A stretch of DNA of 64,000 nt from Solidesulfovibrio carbinolicus (GTDB taxonomy: Bacteria; Desulfobacterota; Desulfovibrionia; Desulfovibrionales; Desulfovibrionaceae). Below the pieces are notes generated by a model that was given only the letters and a program-made list of their open reading frames with translations, did no database searches and was not told the origin of the DNA. The stretch's first letter is position 1. Each line of letters starts with the position of its first letter. The stretch lies in the NCBI RefSeq assembly GCF_004135975.1, contig NZ_CP026538.1, positions 3,968,001 through 4,032,000 on the forward strand, in the 5' to 3' direction. Below, one piece after another: positions 54,487 through 63,676 of the stretch. The position numbers and the translations under genes were made by a program.

Positions 54487-55176
54487 CTACCACTTGTCGG
54501 TGGCAAAGGCGTCGGAACCGAAGCCGAAGTCGGCAGCGGGCTCGCCGCCCACGACCGGCTCGCCGGTTCCGCCGGAAGCGCCGGCAGCCGCCGGAGCAGC
54601 GCCGCCGCCGGAAACGGTGACCACGCCGTGCTTCTTGACGTCCTCGATCATCTTGAGCAGCTCGTCGACCTTGCCGATGTACTCGACAACCTTGGCCTCG
54701 GAAGCCACGATGACCTTCTCGCCGGCGTCCTTGGCGGACTCTTCAAGGCGCTTGGCCTTGTCTTCGGCGGCCTTCATGCGGACTTCGACGTCCTTCAAGA
54801 TGGCGGTCTTCTCGGCCAGTTCCGCTTCGACCTTGGCGAGCTTGGCGGCCTGCTCGTCGATGGTCTTCTTGGAATCGGTCAGCTTGGCGAAAATCGCGTT
54901 GACCTCGGCCACGACATCCGGGGGCAGCACGGCCACGGAGACGTTCTGGGCGGTGGCGCCCAGCTCGCCCGAGCTCATCCGGACGAGTTCCGGATGCTGC
55001 TCGTAGATCCAGGCCTTGGCGAGGGCGGCGGCGAACGGCGCCAGCTCGGCGTCGATTTCCATGCCGGTCATGAAACCGACCATCTCGGCCACGCCCTTCT
55101 TGTTGCCTTCCTTGTCGACGCCCTTGAGATACGACACGAACGCATTCATGGGGAACACTTTGCGCGCTTCAGCCAT
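54487..55176 (-). CDS. qmoD: QmoD-type protein of the Qmo operon
   Basis: A 229-residue protein occupying the position of D. vulgaris DVU0851 (qmoD), directly after qmoC. The central part (about 95-165) is a coiled coil of K/E/A-rich heptads; the C-terminus is Gly/Ala-rich (GGGAAPAAAGASGG) and ends FGFGSDAFATDKW. No cysteine cluster. Family knowledge: the gene is transcribed with qmoABC in Desulfovibrio and affects sulfate reduction, but its function is not established. Confidence 0.8.
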   Translation of the reverse strand: MAEARKVFPMNAFVSYLKGVDKEGNKKGVAEMVGFMTGMEIDAELAPFAAALAKAWIYEQHPELVRMSSGELGATAQNVSVAVLPPDVVAEVNAIFAKLTDSKKTIDEQAAKLAKVEAELAEKTAILKDVEVRMKAAEDKAKRLEESAKDAGEKVIVASEAKVVEYIGKVDELLKMIEDVKKHGVVTVSGGGAAPAAAGASGGTGEPVVGGEPAADFGFGSDAFATDKW

Positions 55177-55190
55177 GGTACCCTCCTAAA

Positions 55191-56390
55191 TTAGACCAAG
55201 AAAGTTTTTTCTTCTTCACGTTTGAGGGGGAGACGCCCAGCCTGATGGGCGTACACCAACGCCGTGGTTCTGTAGACCAAGTGCCCGAGCTTGGACCAGG
55301 GCAGATAGGCGAACAGCATGAACACCGAAATCAGATGCAGGTAATAGGTCGGATAGGCCAGGGAGGGCACACCAGCCAGACGGAAGATTTCCGCCCCAAG
55401 GCCGGTGAGGGCCACGGCCCAGATGACGCCGAGCAGGTACCAGTCGTAGTAGGACGACGTGGACTTGGCCGGGTCGACATTGATCCGACGCCGGGTCAGC
55501 ATGACCAAGCCGTAGATCAGGGCCACGGCGCCGACGTTGGCGAGAATCTTCACCGGACTCCACAGCGGCATGGGGGTGTGCCCCAACGGCGCGATGAAGG
55601 TGATGATCTTGCCGCCCCAGTGAGAAACGGCCACGACGCCGGTGACGATGGCCAGGGCCACGAAACCGTAGAACAGCGACAGGTGGCCCTTGTATCGCTC
55701 GGTATTGTCGACGCCGCACTCGTTAAACTTGGAGTGGGTGCCGATTTCGTCCACGATGACGGCCTTGAGCGATTCGATCAGGGTCGGCTTTTTGGCCTTG
55801 GTCCCGATCTGCAAGGTCGTCGGCGTGGTCTTCTCAAAGCTCTTCCACAACTTCGTCACGCCCTTGTAGAACGTGAAGGCCACGAAAGCCGAGACCAGCA
55901 TGAAGATGGGGTCGATGGTGTAATCGCCGGGGTAGAGCTTGCCGAAGACGATCTCGCCCTGGGGCAGCTTGAACCCGGTGGTGATGAGCCAAATGAGCAT
56001 GAACAGCACGGCCGGGATGGCGATGAGCTTGGGCAGATACTTGGGCGAGCTCATCCATTTGCCGATGATGGTCGGCGTGACCAGATCCCGGTAGGTGATG
56101 TTGCGGATGGCCGAGACGAGGTCGCCGGGACGCGCGCCCCGGGGGCACAGGTCGGAACAGGTCTGGCAGTTGTGGCACAGCCAGATGTCGATGTCGCCCT
56201 CGAAACGGTCCTTGAGTCCCCACTGGGCCCAGACCATTTCCTTGCGGGGAAACGGCGTCTCGGGCGGAGCCAGAGGGCAGGCCACGCTGCAGGTGGCGCA
56301 CTGGTAGCACTTCTTGACGGCTTCGCCACCGGCCGCCTGCACGTCCTTGACGAACTGCAGATCGGGCTTGATACGCTGCTCGTTTGCCAT
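55191..56390 (-). CDS. qmoC: Qmo complex membrane subunit QmoC
   Basis: A 399-residue subunit: two [4Fe-4S] motifs at the N-terminus (CYQCATCSVACPLA; CHNCQTCSDLCPRGA), like HdrC, followed by a cytochrome b-like part with about five to six membrane helices similar to HdrE/NarI. It takes electrons from the menaquinol pool and passes them to QmoAB. Fifteen bases from qmoD and 13 from qmoB. Confidence 0.95.
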   Translation of the reverse strand: MANEQRIKPDLQFVKDVQAAGGEAVKKCYQCATCSVACPLAPPETPFPRKEMVWAQWGLKDRFEGDIDIWLCHNCQTCSDLCPRGARPGDLVSAIRNITYRDLVTPTIIGKWMSSPKYLPKLIAIPAVLFMLIWLITTGFKLPQGEIVFGKLYPGDYTIDPIFMLVSAFVAFTFYKGVTKLWKSFEKTTPTTLQIGTKAKKPTLIESLKAVIVDEIGTHSKFNECGVDNTERYKGHLSLFYGFVALAIVTGVVAVSHWGGKIITFIAPLGHTPMPLWSPVKILANVGAVALIYGLVMLTRRRINVDPAKSTSSYYDWYLLGVIWAVALTGLGAEIFRLAGVPSLAYPTYYLHLISVFMLFAYLPWSKLGHLVYRTTALVYAHQAGRLPLKREEEKTFLV

Positions 56391-56403
56391 GGAGCCTTCC
56401 CTC

Positions 56404-58695
56404 CTAATAGCCTTTGAACGGGTTCGGCCCGATCTTGAGGACCATGTCCATGAACTGGTCGATCATGTCGGGAATCTTGTCGTATTCGTCGATGGCCACC
56501 TGATACTGCTCGACGCGCTCAGGTTCCACGCCCAGACGCTTGAGCGACTCGGCGATGTTTTCCTTGCGGCGGTTGCAGATCTCGGAGCCCTTGACGAAGT
56601 GACACTGGTAGTCGTCGCCATACTTGCAGCCAAGCATCATGACGCCGTCAACACCCTTGCTCATGGCGTCGGCAACCCAGATGGCGTTGACCGAACCCAG
56701 GCAGCGCACCGGGATGATGCGCACGTAGGGGCTCCACTTCTTGCCGCGAAGGGCCGCCATGTCCAGGGCCGGATAGGCGTCGTTTTCGCAGGCCAGGATG
56801 AAGACGCGCGGTCCGCCGTCTTCGATTTTCGGCGGGATCTCGCATTCGCGGATCTGGGAGCCGATCATGTCGACGTTGTAGTTGTCAAAGGAGATGACGC
56901 GTTCGGGGCAAGCGCCCATGCAGGTGCCGCAGCGGCGGCAACGCGTGGGATTGGGCTTGGGCGTTCCCTTTTCGTCGTCGTCCAGGGCGCCAAACGGACA
57001 TTCCTCGGTGCAGCGTTTGCACTGGGTGCAGCGCACGAAGTTGAACACCGGGTAGGACAGATCGCCCGAACGGGGATGGACGGCCACGCCCCGGCTGGCG
57101 GATTCGATGCACTGGATAGCCTTAAGCGCCGCGCCGGCCGCGTCTTCCTTGGCCTGGGCCATGGTCATGGGCTGGCGCACACAGCCGGCGGCATAGACGC
57201 CGGTGCGGCGGGTCTCGTAGGGGAAGCAGATGTAGTTCGAATCGGCAAAGCCGTCGAAGAGCTGCAGATCCGGGAAGGCCGGCCCCTGGCGATAGAGCAG
57301 GTTGATGGTCGGATCCAGGGCCGTGGCCGGCACGATGCCGGTGGGCACGACGACCAGATCGGCGGCCAGGCTGATGTCGCCGCCAAGCAGCGTGTCCTTG
57401 GCCGAGACCACCAGGCTCACGCCTTCCTCGGCAACGCCGGTGACCGTGCCCTTGGTGAGCATGACGCCGGGGTTGTCCTGGGCGGCGCGGTAGTAGCGCT
57501 CGTTGATGCCGGGGACCATCATGTTGTCATAGATGATCATGGCCACGGCGTCGTCGAGCTTCTCGCGCACGTAGTTGGCCTGTTTGAGCGCCACAAGGCT
57601 CGTCAGCTCCGAGGAGTAGGCCAGGTGCTTGGGGGTCTTGATGGGCGTAAAGACCGGTCCGGCTTCCTCGCCTTCCTTGGCCTCGGCGGGCTTGGCCGCT
57701 TCGGCCGGGGCGTCCTCGGCGACGGCGGCCGGCTTGGCTTCCAGAGCCTTGGTCACGTCCACGATAAAGGCCACGGTCTTGGGCGCCTTGCCGTCGGAGG
57801 GCCGCTTGATGGAGCCGGCCTTGACCATGGCTTCGAACTCGGCCGAGGTCACGACGTTTTTGAGCGTGCCGTAGCCGTAGGGAGCCAGGGCCTCGCCGTC
57901 CATGGGCTGCCAGCCGGCGGCCAGGACCACGGAGCCGATGGGCAGGGTCTCTTCCTTGCCGCCGCTTGCCAGGGTGGCCTCGTAGAGGCCCGGCGCGCCG
58001 GCCAGGAGCTTAAGCGTCGTGGACAGCTTGACCGTGATCTTGCTGTTGCCGGCAACCAGGCCGATGAGGCGGTCGATGCCGGTGTCGGTGGCTTCCAGGT
58101 AAGGATAGGCCAGGGGGAACGTCTTGTAGAGGTTGGCCGCCTTGCCGCCCAGGGCCGCTTCCTTTTCCACGAGGACCACGGAGTAGCCGGCGCCGGCCGC
58201 AGCCAGGGCGGCGTTGATGCCGGTCCAGCCGCCGCCAAGGACCAGGATGGTCTTGTTGGTCTCGGGAATCTCGGGGTTGGGCTTGGCCATCTTCTGGAGC
58301 TTGACCACGCCCATGCGCAGGTAGTCCTGCACCAGGGAAGTCAGCTCGCGGGGCACGGGCTGCCCGGCCACCGGGGCCGAACCGTCCGGGTTTTTATAGG
58401 ACAGGGTCACGAACTCGCGCAGGTTGACACGGTCAACGATGACCTTGTCGCCGAAGTCGAAGACTTCCCAGTCCACGCGGGGCGAGGTGCCGGCCAGCAT
58501 GACCGCGTCGATCTCGCCGGACTCGACGTCGGCCTTGATCATGGCCACGCCGTCGGGGCTGGACAAACGCTTGTGCGACTTGACGATGGGGCAGGCCCCA
58601 GCGCATTTTGCCTTGACGAACGCGACCAACTCCTCGGCGGACAGAAGCGGGGCGACGCTGGATTCGTCGATATACACACCGATTTTTTCGGCCAT
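56404..58695 (-). CDS. qmoB: Qmo complex subunit QmoB (HdrA/MvhD-like)
   Basis: A 763-residue flavin/iron-sulfur protein. An HdrA-like FAD domain (VLGGGWTGINAALAAA) is followed by two [4Fe-4S] motifs (CTQCKRCTEECPFG; CRRCGTCMGACPE) and a C-terminal MvhD-type [2Fe-2S] domain (RCLGSVNAIWVADAMSKG, GCKYGDDYQCHF). An Ala/Glu/Lys-rich insert of about 35 residues interrupts the middle. GGGAGGTAG precedes the ATG. Works with QmoA and QmoC in electron supply to APS reductase. Confidence 0.95.
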   Translation of the reverse strand: MAEKIGVYIDESSVAPLLSAEELVAFVKAKCAGACPIVKSHKRLSSPDGVAMIKADVESGEIDAVMLAGTSPRVDWEVFDFGDKVIVDRVNLREFVTLSYKNPDGSAPVAGQPVPRELTSLVQDYLRMGVVKLQKMAKPNPEIPETNKTILVLGGGWTGINAALAAAGAGYSVVLVEKEAALGGKAANLYKTFPLAYPYLEATDTGIDRLIGLVAGNSKITVKLSTTLKLLAGAPGLYEATLASGGKEETLPIGSVVLAAGWQPMDGEALAPYGYGTLKNVVTSAEFEAMVKAGSIKRPSDGKAPKTVAFIVDVTKALEAKPAAVAEDAPAEAAKPAEAKEGEEAGPVFTPIKTPKHLAYSSELTSLVALKQANYVREKLDDAVAMIIYDNMMVPGINERYYRAAQDNPGVMLTKGTVTGVAEEGVSLVVSAKDTLLGGDISLAADLVVVPTGIVPATALDPTINLLYRQGPAFPDLQLFDGFADSNYICFPYETRRTGVYAAGCVRQPMTMAQAKEDAAGAALKAIQCIESASRGVAVHPRSGDLSYPVFNFVRCTQCKRCTEECPFGALDDDEKGTPKPNPTRCRRCGTCMGACPERVISFDNYNVDMIGSQIRECEIPPKIEDGGPRVFILACENDAYPALDMAALRGKKWSPYVRIIPVRCLGSVNAIWVADAMSKGVDGVMMLGCKYGDDYQCHFVKGSEICNRRKENIAESLKRLGVEPERVEQYQVAIDEYDKIPDMIDQFMDMVLKIGPNPFKGY

Positions 58696-58700
58696 CGCCG

Positions 58701-59942
58701 CTACCTCCCTCGCACCGAAGCGATTGCTTTCATGGCCGCGCCGGTGGCCGACTGGGCCGACTTCATGACGTCAAGGGGCGTGGCGGCGCAACCGGCGGCA
58801 AAAATGCCCTTCTCCTCGCCGCCCACGATAAATCCCATCTCATCGACGGGCACGTCCACAGGCAGGCGTTCGCCGGCAATGCTCGGCTGCATGCCCGTGG
58901 CCAGGACGACCAGTTCGAACCGGTTGTCGGACTTGATGCCGGTAACGGCGTCTTCCACGGTGAGGATGACGTCGCCGGTGCCGGCGTCCTCGGCCACGGC
59001 GGCCACCTTGCCCTTGACCGCGTTTATGCGGTCATCATCCAGGATGCGCTTGGCGAAGTTGTCGTAACGGCCGGGGGTGCGCAGATCGATGTAGTAGATG
59101 GTCACGCGCGCATCGGGGAAGGCTTCCCGGACGTAGGCGGCCTGCTTGAGCGACGCCATGCAGCAGATGTAGGAACAGTAGTTAAGGTGGTTCTCGTCGC
59201 GGGAACCGGCGCACTGGACGAAAGCCACGCTGCGCGGGGCCTTGCCGTCCGAGGGGCGCACGATATTGCCGCAGGTCGGGCCGTTGGGGGAGGCAAGCCG
59301 CTCCAGCTGCATGTTGGTCACGCAGTTGGCGATGTCGCCCGCGCCGAGGTTGGTCAGGCGGGTGACGTCGTAGGGCTTCCAGCCGGTGGCGTACACGATG
59401 GAACCGACCTTGAGGACGATTTCCTTGGGGGCGTCGTCGAGATTGATGACGTCGGAGCCGGACAGGACTTCCAGGTCTTCCTTGGTGCAGCGTTCCTTGT
59501 CGAGAACGTAGCGGTTGGGGAAGGCGAAGGGCACGTCCATGTACAGGGCCTTGCGGTCGCCCAGGCCCAGTTCGAAATCGCTTTTGACGTCCTTGGACAG
59601 CTTTTTCGCGGTATCCGAGAGATCGACGCTGCCGGGTTCGACGAAGCGGGGCTTGATTTTCACCGTGACTTCGTAGTCACCGGCCTTGCCCGTGACCTTG
59701 GTCACTTCGGCGAGGGTGAAAAACTTGACGTTTTTATTGTTCTTGATGCGCTGGAACTGAATTTCCAGCCCGCAGGACGGGGGGCACAGCTTGGGGAAAT
59801 ATTTGTTGAGCTGCATCACCCGGCCGCCGAGAAAGGGGTTTTTCTCGACGATGTAGACTTCGTGGCCGACCTCCGCGGCTTCCAGCGCGGCGGTGATGCC
59901 GCTGAAGCCGCCGCCGACGACCAGTATCGCGTTGCTCGACAT
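58701..59942 (-). CDS. qmoA: Qmo complex subunit QmoA (HdrA-like flavoprotein)
   Basis: A 413-residue HdrA-like flavoprotein: FAD motif VVGGGFSGITAALEAAEVG, an HdrA-type cysteine set (LCPPSCGLEIQFQR; CSYICC), and a C-terminal FAD region (GIFAAGCAATPLDVMKSAQSA). Start at 59942 is set by GGGAGG; 31 upstream codons are open but lack similarity. First gene of qmoABCD. Confidence 0.95.
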   Translation of the reverse strand: MSSNAILVVGGGFSGITAALEAAEVGHEVYIVEKNPFLGGRVMQLNKYFPKLCPPSCGLEIQFQRIKNNKNVKFFTLAEVTKVTGKAGDYEVTVKIKPRFVEPGSVDLSDTAKKLSKDVKSDFELGLGDRKALYMDVPFAFPNRYVLDKERCTKEDLEVLSGSDVINLDDAPKEIVLKVGSIVYATGWKPYDVTRLTNLGAGDIANCVTNMQLERLASPNGPTCGNIVRPSDGKAPRSVAFVQCAGSRDENHLNYCSYICCMASLKQAAYVREAFPDARVTIYYIDLRTPGRYDNFAKRILDDDRINAVKGKVAAVAEDAGTGDVILTVEDAVTGIKSDNRFELVVLATGMQPSIAGERLPVDVPVDEMGFIVGGEEKGIFAAGCAATPLDVMKSAQSATGAAMKAIASVRGR

Positions 59943-59995
59943 CGCAACCTCCCGGCAATGGTTAAGGCCAGCAAGAAAACGGCCTGATCCGCGAG

Positions 59996-60024
59996 GATAG
60001 ACCGCCCCCGCCGTAGGCGTACAA
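59996..60024 (-). promoter_or_regulatory. possible qmo promoter
   Basis: Minus-strand TTGTAC (60019-60024), 17 bases, TCTATC (59996-60001), about 55 bases upstream of qmoA and downstream of the aprA terminator. Both hexamers are imperfect. Confidence 0.4.
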
Positions 60025-60053
60025 GCACGGTCCATCCGCCCGGGTAAGACCGT

Positions 60054-60088
60054 TAAAAAGCGGCCGCCGGGCTAACCCGGCGGCCGCT
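60054..60088 (-). terminator. intrinsic terminator of aprBA
   Basis: AGCGGCCGCCGGG/CCCGGCGGCCGCT, 13-bp perfect stem with CTAA loop, followed on the minus strand by TTTTTAACG; ten bases beyond the aprA stop. Confidence 0.82.
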
Positions 60089-60098
60089 CTGGTCATTC

Positions 60099-62099
60099 CT
60101 ACTGAGCGTCGGGAATGATCTGGTAGTAGGTCTTCTTGAAGACCTTGGTTTCCTTGGTGGCCGGATCGTACTTCGAGTTGACGAAGCACTTCCATTTGGA
60201 GTCGTCCAGGCCCAGGAAGTCGCCGCGGTAGTAGAAGCCCGGGTAACGGGTCTCTTCGCGGAACATGATGTGGGTCATGTGCAGGCGGACGGTCCACAGG
60301 CGGTGGTACTGTTCCCAGCAGCGCATAAGCTCGTGCAGGTCACGGGCGGCCAGCTTCTTGCTGTCCTCTTCCAGGTACTGCAGCAGCTGGAAGCCGGTGT
60401 CGAGCAGGGTCTTGGAGGTCGTGTACAGGGTGGCGCAGCCTCCGCCGTACTCGTCCGTGCACTTCACCAGGCGCATCATGAAGTTATGCGGGCTGATGAA
60501 GTTCGGGTTGACAATCGGGTCGGTGGAGATGCCGACGTTGTCCTTGAAGGTGTGCCAGGGCTGGTAGATCTCTTTGGCCAGCTCGGCGGCGGTGACGGAC
60601 AGGGTGGGCTTGAAGTCCTTGTGGTCGACAACCCAACGGACCATCTGCTTGCCGCAGATACGGCCTTCAGCGTGGGAGCCGGAGGAGAACTTGTGGCCGG
60701 AAGCGCCGACGCCGTCAGCGCAGGTCCACAGGCCGTTGACCGTGGTCATGCGGTTGTAGACTTTGCCGTTGTCGGCCTTGATCTTGTACTCTTCGGGAAC
60801 CCAGGCTTCGTCCGGGCCGGAGACCCAGATGCCGCAGCAGCCGGAGTGGGAGCCGAGCAGGTACGGCTCGGTCGGCATGATCTCGGAGCCCTTCTTCTCG
60901 GGCTCGGTGTCGGTGCAGGCCCACAGGTTGGCCTGGCCGACGCACATGTCGAGGAAGTCTTCCCAAGCTTCGGACTCGAGGTGCTTCTGCTGCTCAGCGT
61001 TCAGGTTGGCGAAGGTGGCCTGGAGGGCGCCGGCGGTGTCCATGTAGATGGGGCCGCGGCCTTCGCGCATTTCACGAAGCATCATGTGGTTACGCAGGCA
61101 GGTCGGGATGATGTGACCCTTGGCGTAGCCGCGATCCTCGTAGGGCTTCAGCATGGCGCGGTTGGTGACGCAGTAGTCTTCACCCTTGGCGTTGGTGGCT
61201 TTGGCCTTGAAGAGCAGGAACCAAGCGCCGACCGGGCCGTAACCGTCCTTGAAGCGGGCGGGGACGAAGCGGTTTTCCATCATGGTCATTTCGGCGCCGA
61301 CCTGAGCGCACATGGTGTAGGTGGAGCCGGAGTTCCACACGGGGTACCAGGCGCGGCCCATGCCTTCACCAGTGGAGCGGGGACGGTACACGTTGACCGC
61401 GCCGCCGCAGGCCACCAGGATGGCGTTGGCCTTGAAGACATAGACTTTGTTTTCGCGGGTGGAGAAGCCGACCGCACCGGCGATGCGGTTGGGCTGCTTG
61501 GCGTCCAGGAGCAGCTTCACGATGAAGATGCGCTCCAGGTAGCGGTCCTGGCCCAGGGCGTTCTTGGCGGCTTCGGCCACGATGCACTTGTAGGACTCGC
61601 CGTTGATCATGATCTGCCAACGGCCGGAGCGGACGGGGTCGGCGCCGGTGCGCAGGGAGACGCCGGCGGCCTTGGACTGGGCGCCGTCGAGGTTGTGACC
61701 GTGGGCGTCCTTGGTCCAGCAGGGCAGGCCCCACTCTTCGAACAGGTGAACGGAATCGTCGACGTGACGGCCAAGGTCGAAGATCAGGTCTTCGCGAACC
61801 AGGCCCATCAGGTCGGTGCGGACCATGCGGACGTAGTCGTCAGCATCGTTCTTGCCGAGGTAGGTGTTGATGGCGGACAGGCCCTGGGCAACGGCGCCGG
61901 AGCGCTCCAGGGAGGCCTTGTCCAGCAGCATGATGCTGATATCGCCGCCAACTTTGTCGGCCCAGCGAACGGCTTCGAAAGCCGCGCCGCAGCAGCCCAT
62001 GCCGCCGCCGACAAAGAGGATGTCGACATCTTTTTCAATCAGTTCCGGCTCGGCAAGGGCAACGCCTTTGGGCTCGTCCTTCACGGGAATGGTCGGCAT
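60099..62099 (-). CDS. aprA: adenylylsulfate reductase subunit alpha
   Basis: A 666-residue FAD subunit of dissimilatory APS reductase, which reduces adenosine 5'-phosphosulfate to sulfite and AMP. Fumarate-reductase-like FAD binding region DILFVGGGMGCCGAAFEAVRWADKVGG, substrate region RFVPARFKDGYGPVGAWFLLFKA, and closing WHTFKDNVGISTDPIVNPN...PEEETRYPGFYYRGD-like stretch are characteristic. GGAGGAC precedes the ATG. Second gene of aprBA. Confidence 0.98.
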   Translation of the reverse strand: MPTIPVKDEPKGVALAEPELIEKDVDILFVGGGMGCCGAAFEAVRWADKVGGDISIMLLDKASLERSGAVAQGLSAINTYLGKNDADDYVRMVRTDLMGLVREDLIFDLGRHVDDSVHLFEEWGLPCWTKDAHGHNLDGAQSKAAGVSLRTGADPVRSGRWQIMINGESYKCIVAEAAKNALGQDRYLERIFIVKLLLDAKQPNRIAGAVGFSTRENKVYVFKANAILVACGGAVNVYRPRSTGEGMGRAWYPVWNSGSTYTMCAQVGAEMTMMENRFVPARFKDGYGPVGAWFLLFKAKATNAKGEDYCVTNRAMLKPYEDRGYAKGHIIPTCLRNHMMLREMREGRGPIYMDTAGALQATFANLNAEQQKHLESEAWEDFLDMCVGQANLWACTDTEPEKKGSEIMPTEPYLLGSHSGCCGIWVSGPDEAWVPEEYKIKADNGKVYNRMTTVNGLWTCADGVGASGHKFSSGSHAEGRICGKQMVRWVVDHKDFKPTLSVTAAELAKEIYQPWHTFKDNVGISTDPIVNPNFISPHNFMMRLVKCTDEYGGGCATLYTTSKTLLDTGFQLLQYLEEDSKKLAARDLHELMRCWEQYHRLWTVRLHMTHIMFREETRYPGFYYRGDFLGLDDSKWKCFVNSKYDPATKETKVFKKTYYQIIPDAQ

Positions 62100-62147
62100 A
62101 ATATATGTCCTCCGTAGGGTGGATGGCTATTCAGTTGGCGAAACGGA

Positions 62148-62639
62148 CTACTTGCAGAAGCCGTCCAACCAGCACTGCACGGTGTCGGCGCCGGTGACGT
62201 CGAACTTCTTGCCAAGGGCTTCCTTGGGGGTGACCAGGGCGGTCTCGGTGAAAAGCAGTTCGCTTTCCAGATCGCCCGGCTCCGGCTTGCCTTCGAAGGG
62301 CTTGATCGAACCTTCGGGGGTGGTGCGGATGGGGAACTTGAAGCGCTTGATGTTGCCGTTGCGGAACTTCACGGTCCACATGATGGAGTCGGCGGAACGC
62401 ATGGGGATCGAGGTGCCGCCCATGGGAGCGAAGTCAGCGTAGGGGCGAGCGGAGATAGCGCCCTGGGGGCAGATCTTCACGCAAGAGTAGCATTCCCAGC
62501 AAGCGGAAGGCTCCTGATTGAAGGCCTTCATTTCCTGAGGATCCAGAATCATCAGGTCATTGGGGCAAATGTACATGCACGCGGTCTTCTCACCGCCTTT
62601 GCATCCGTCACACTTGCTCGGATCCACAAAGGTAGGCAT
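62148..62639 (-). CDS. aprB: adenylylsulfate reductase subunit beta
   Basis: A 163-residue ferredoxin-like subunit with two [4Fe-4S] sets, CDGCKGGEKTACMYICP and CWECYSCVKICPQG, and the C-terminal arm (IKRFKFPIRTTPEGSIKPFEG) that clasps AprA. GGAGG precedes the ATG. First gene of aprBA; 48 bases separate it from aprA. Confidence 0.98.
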   Translation of the reverse strand: MPTFVDPSKCDGCKGGEKTACMYICPNDLMILDPQEMKAFNQEPSACWECYSCVKICPQGAISARPYADFAPMGGTSIPMRSADSIMWTVKFRNGNIKRFKFPIRTTPEGSIKPFEGKPEPGDLESELLFTETALVTPKEALGKKFDVTGADTVQCWLDGFCK

Positions 62640-62908
62640 AAGTAGTCCTCCAAACGTTTAGTTGTTGTACACCCAGCGCCCAATCCATTAAAGAGCTGAA
62701 CGCCTGGACGCCTGGGACATCCGCGCGCCGTCGCCATGTGGCGCATTGTGCGCCTGGCTCCGGCTTGCCCTCATGCGTCGGCGTCGCTTGGTGCCGACGT
62801 TCTATGCAACCGCCGGGCTTGGGGATTTTTGTCATCCCCACCGCCTCTCGACAACAAAACCCCGGAATCGCTTCCGTTTGTGAACTGCCTGCGGTTAGCT
62901 TGTGATCG

Positions 62909-62936
62909 GTTTAACAAGCGCCGCAACCCCAGTCAA
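62909..62936 (-). promoter_or_regulatory. possible aprBA promoter
   Basis: Minus-strand TTGACT (62931-62936), 16 bases, TTAAAC (62909-62914). It would leave a leader of about 260 bases before aprB. The -35 is good, the -10 poor. Confidence 0.4.
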
Positions 62937-63309
62937 GGGTAATGTTCTTTTTTTCACGTCCGTCCAAAAGCGCCGACAAATCGGCCCCGGAGACCCCGGC
63001 GGGACCCCGGTCACGGACGATGCACGGTAGTGGTTGCACCGTCCAAGCTAGCAGACCCCACCCACCCCCGCAAGACCTTTTCCCGGTTTTCCCCGGTTCC
63101 TCTTTACAACCCCCCTGCCTCTTGTGACTTTTTTGACAACGGCATGATACCCCAGGCCAAACCTCCGCCTCTTGGCCGGCCGGACGCGTCATGGACGTCT
63201 TCACCAACGTCCCGGCTTTTGTAACCCGGCGACGCAGGTCCCCACCCCAGGCCGCGACGCCCGCGTCGGCCCGGCCCTTGACGCCCTTGCCTCCTCCCGG
63301 CTATTGCCC

Positions 63310-63482
63310 CCCCTGTCTGCTTGGCAGACGGACCTTTCGAGAAACGGAAGACGGTGGGAATCCGTCGCAGTCGCGCTGCTGTATTCGGGGTTATTGGCCG
63401 ACCTCCACTGGGTGTTCCCGGGAAGGACAAGGCCGCTGCCGCCGGTCGAAACGACCCGCCCCGTAAGCCAGAAGACGCCTCG
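63310..63482 (+). ncRNA. cobalamin (B12) riboswitch upstream of metE
   Basis: The sequence carries the conserved order of the B12 aptamer: ACGGTGGGAATCCGTCGCAG (63350-63370) followed by TCGCGCTGCTGTA, a CCACTGGG...CCGGGAAGGAC segment (63405-63428), and GTAAGCCAGAAGACG (63463-63476), the 3' B12-box. A GTCTGC/GCAGAC hairpin precedes the first. Adenosylcobalamin or methylcobalamin binding is expected to switch off metE, the B12-independent methionine synthase, when B12 is present. Ends are approximate. Confidence 0.88.
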
Positions 63483-63570
63483 AAAACGGTCGGCATTCGG
63501 GCCTCGCGCAAAGGGCCGGAGTGACCAGCGACGGCAATCGGCGACGTCCGGGCCGTTTCTCGCACCCGTG

Positions 63571-63603
63571 CCCGTTCCCTCTGCCGGGAACGGGTGTTTT
63601 TTT
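63571..63603 (+). terminator. intrinsic terminator in the metE leader
   Basis: CCCGTTCCC/GGGAACGGG stem (63571-63594) with six-base loop, then TGTTTTTTT, 90 bases beyond the aptamer and before metE. This is the expected expression platform of the riboswitch. Confidence 0.85.
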
Positions 63604-63676
63604 CGCGTCTCCCCATTCCCCGCAAGGGGACATGCCGACCTCCCCAAACGCCTTCGGGCAAACAGGAGGACCTCGC

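Larger units (their letters stand above)
62640..63676. other. 1-kb divergent gap between aprB and metE
   Basis: No protein gene recognised. It holds the probable apr promoter and a leader of about 270 bases with a small GGGGAT/ATCCCC hairpin (62821-62839) on the minus side, and on the plus side the cobalamin riboswitch and terminator of metE. Confidence 0.6.

Noticed and set aside
56314..59067. A 917-codon plus-strand frame opposite qmoB
   Set aside because: Antisense to qmoA/qmoB, whose cofactor motifs are intact; no independent coding signal.
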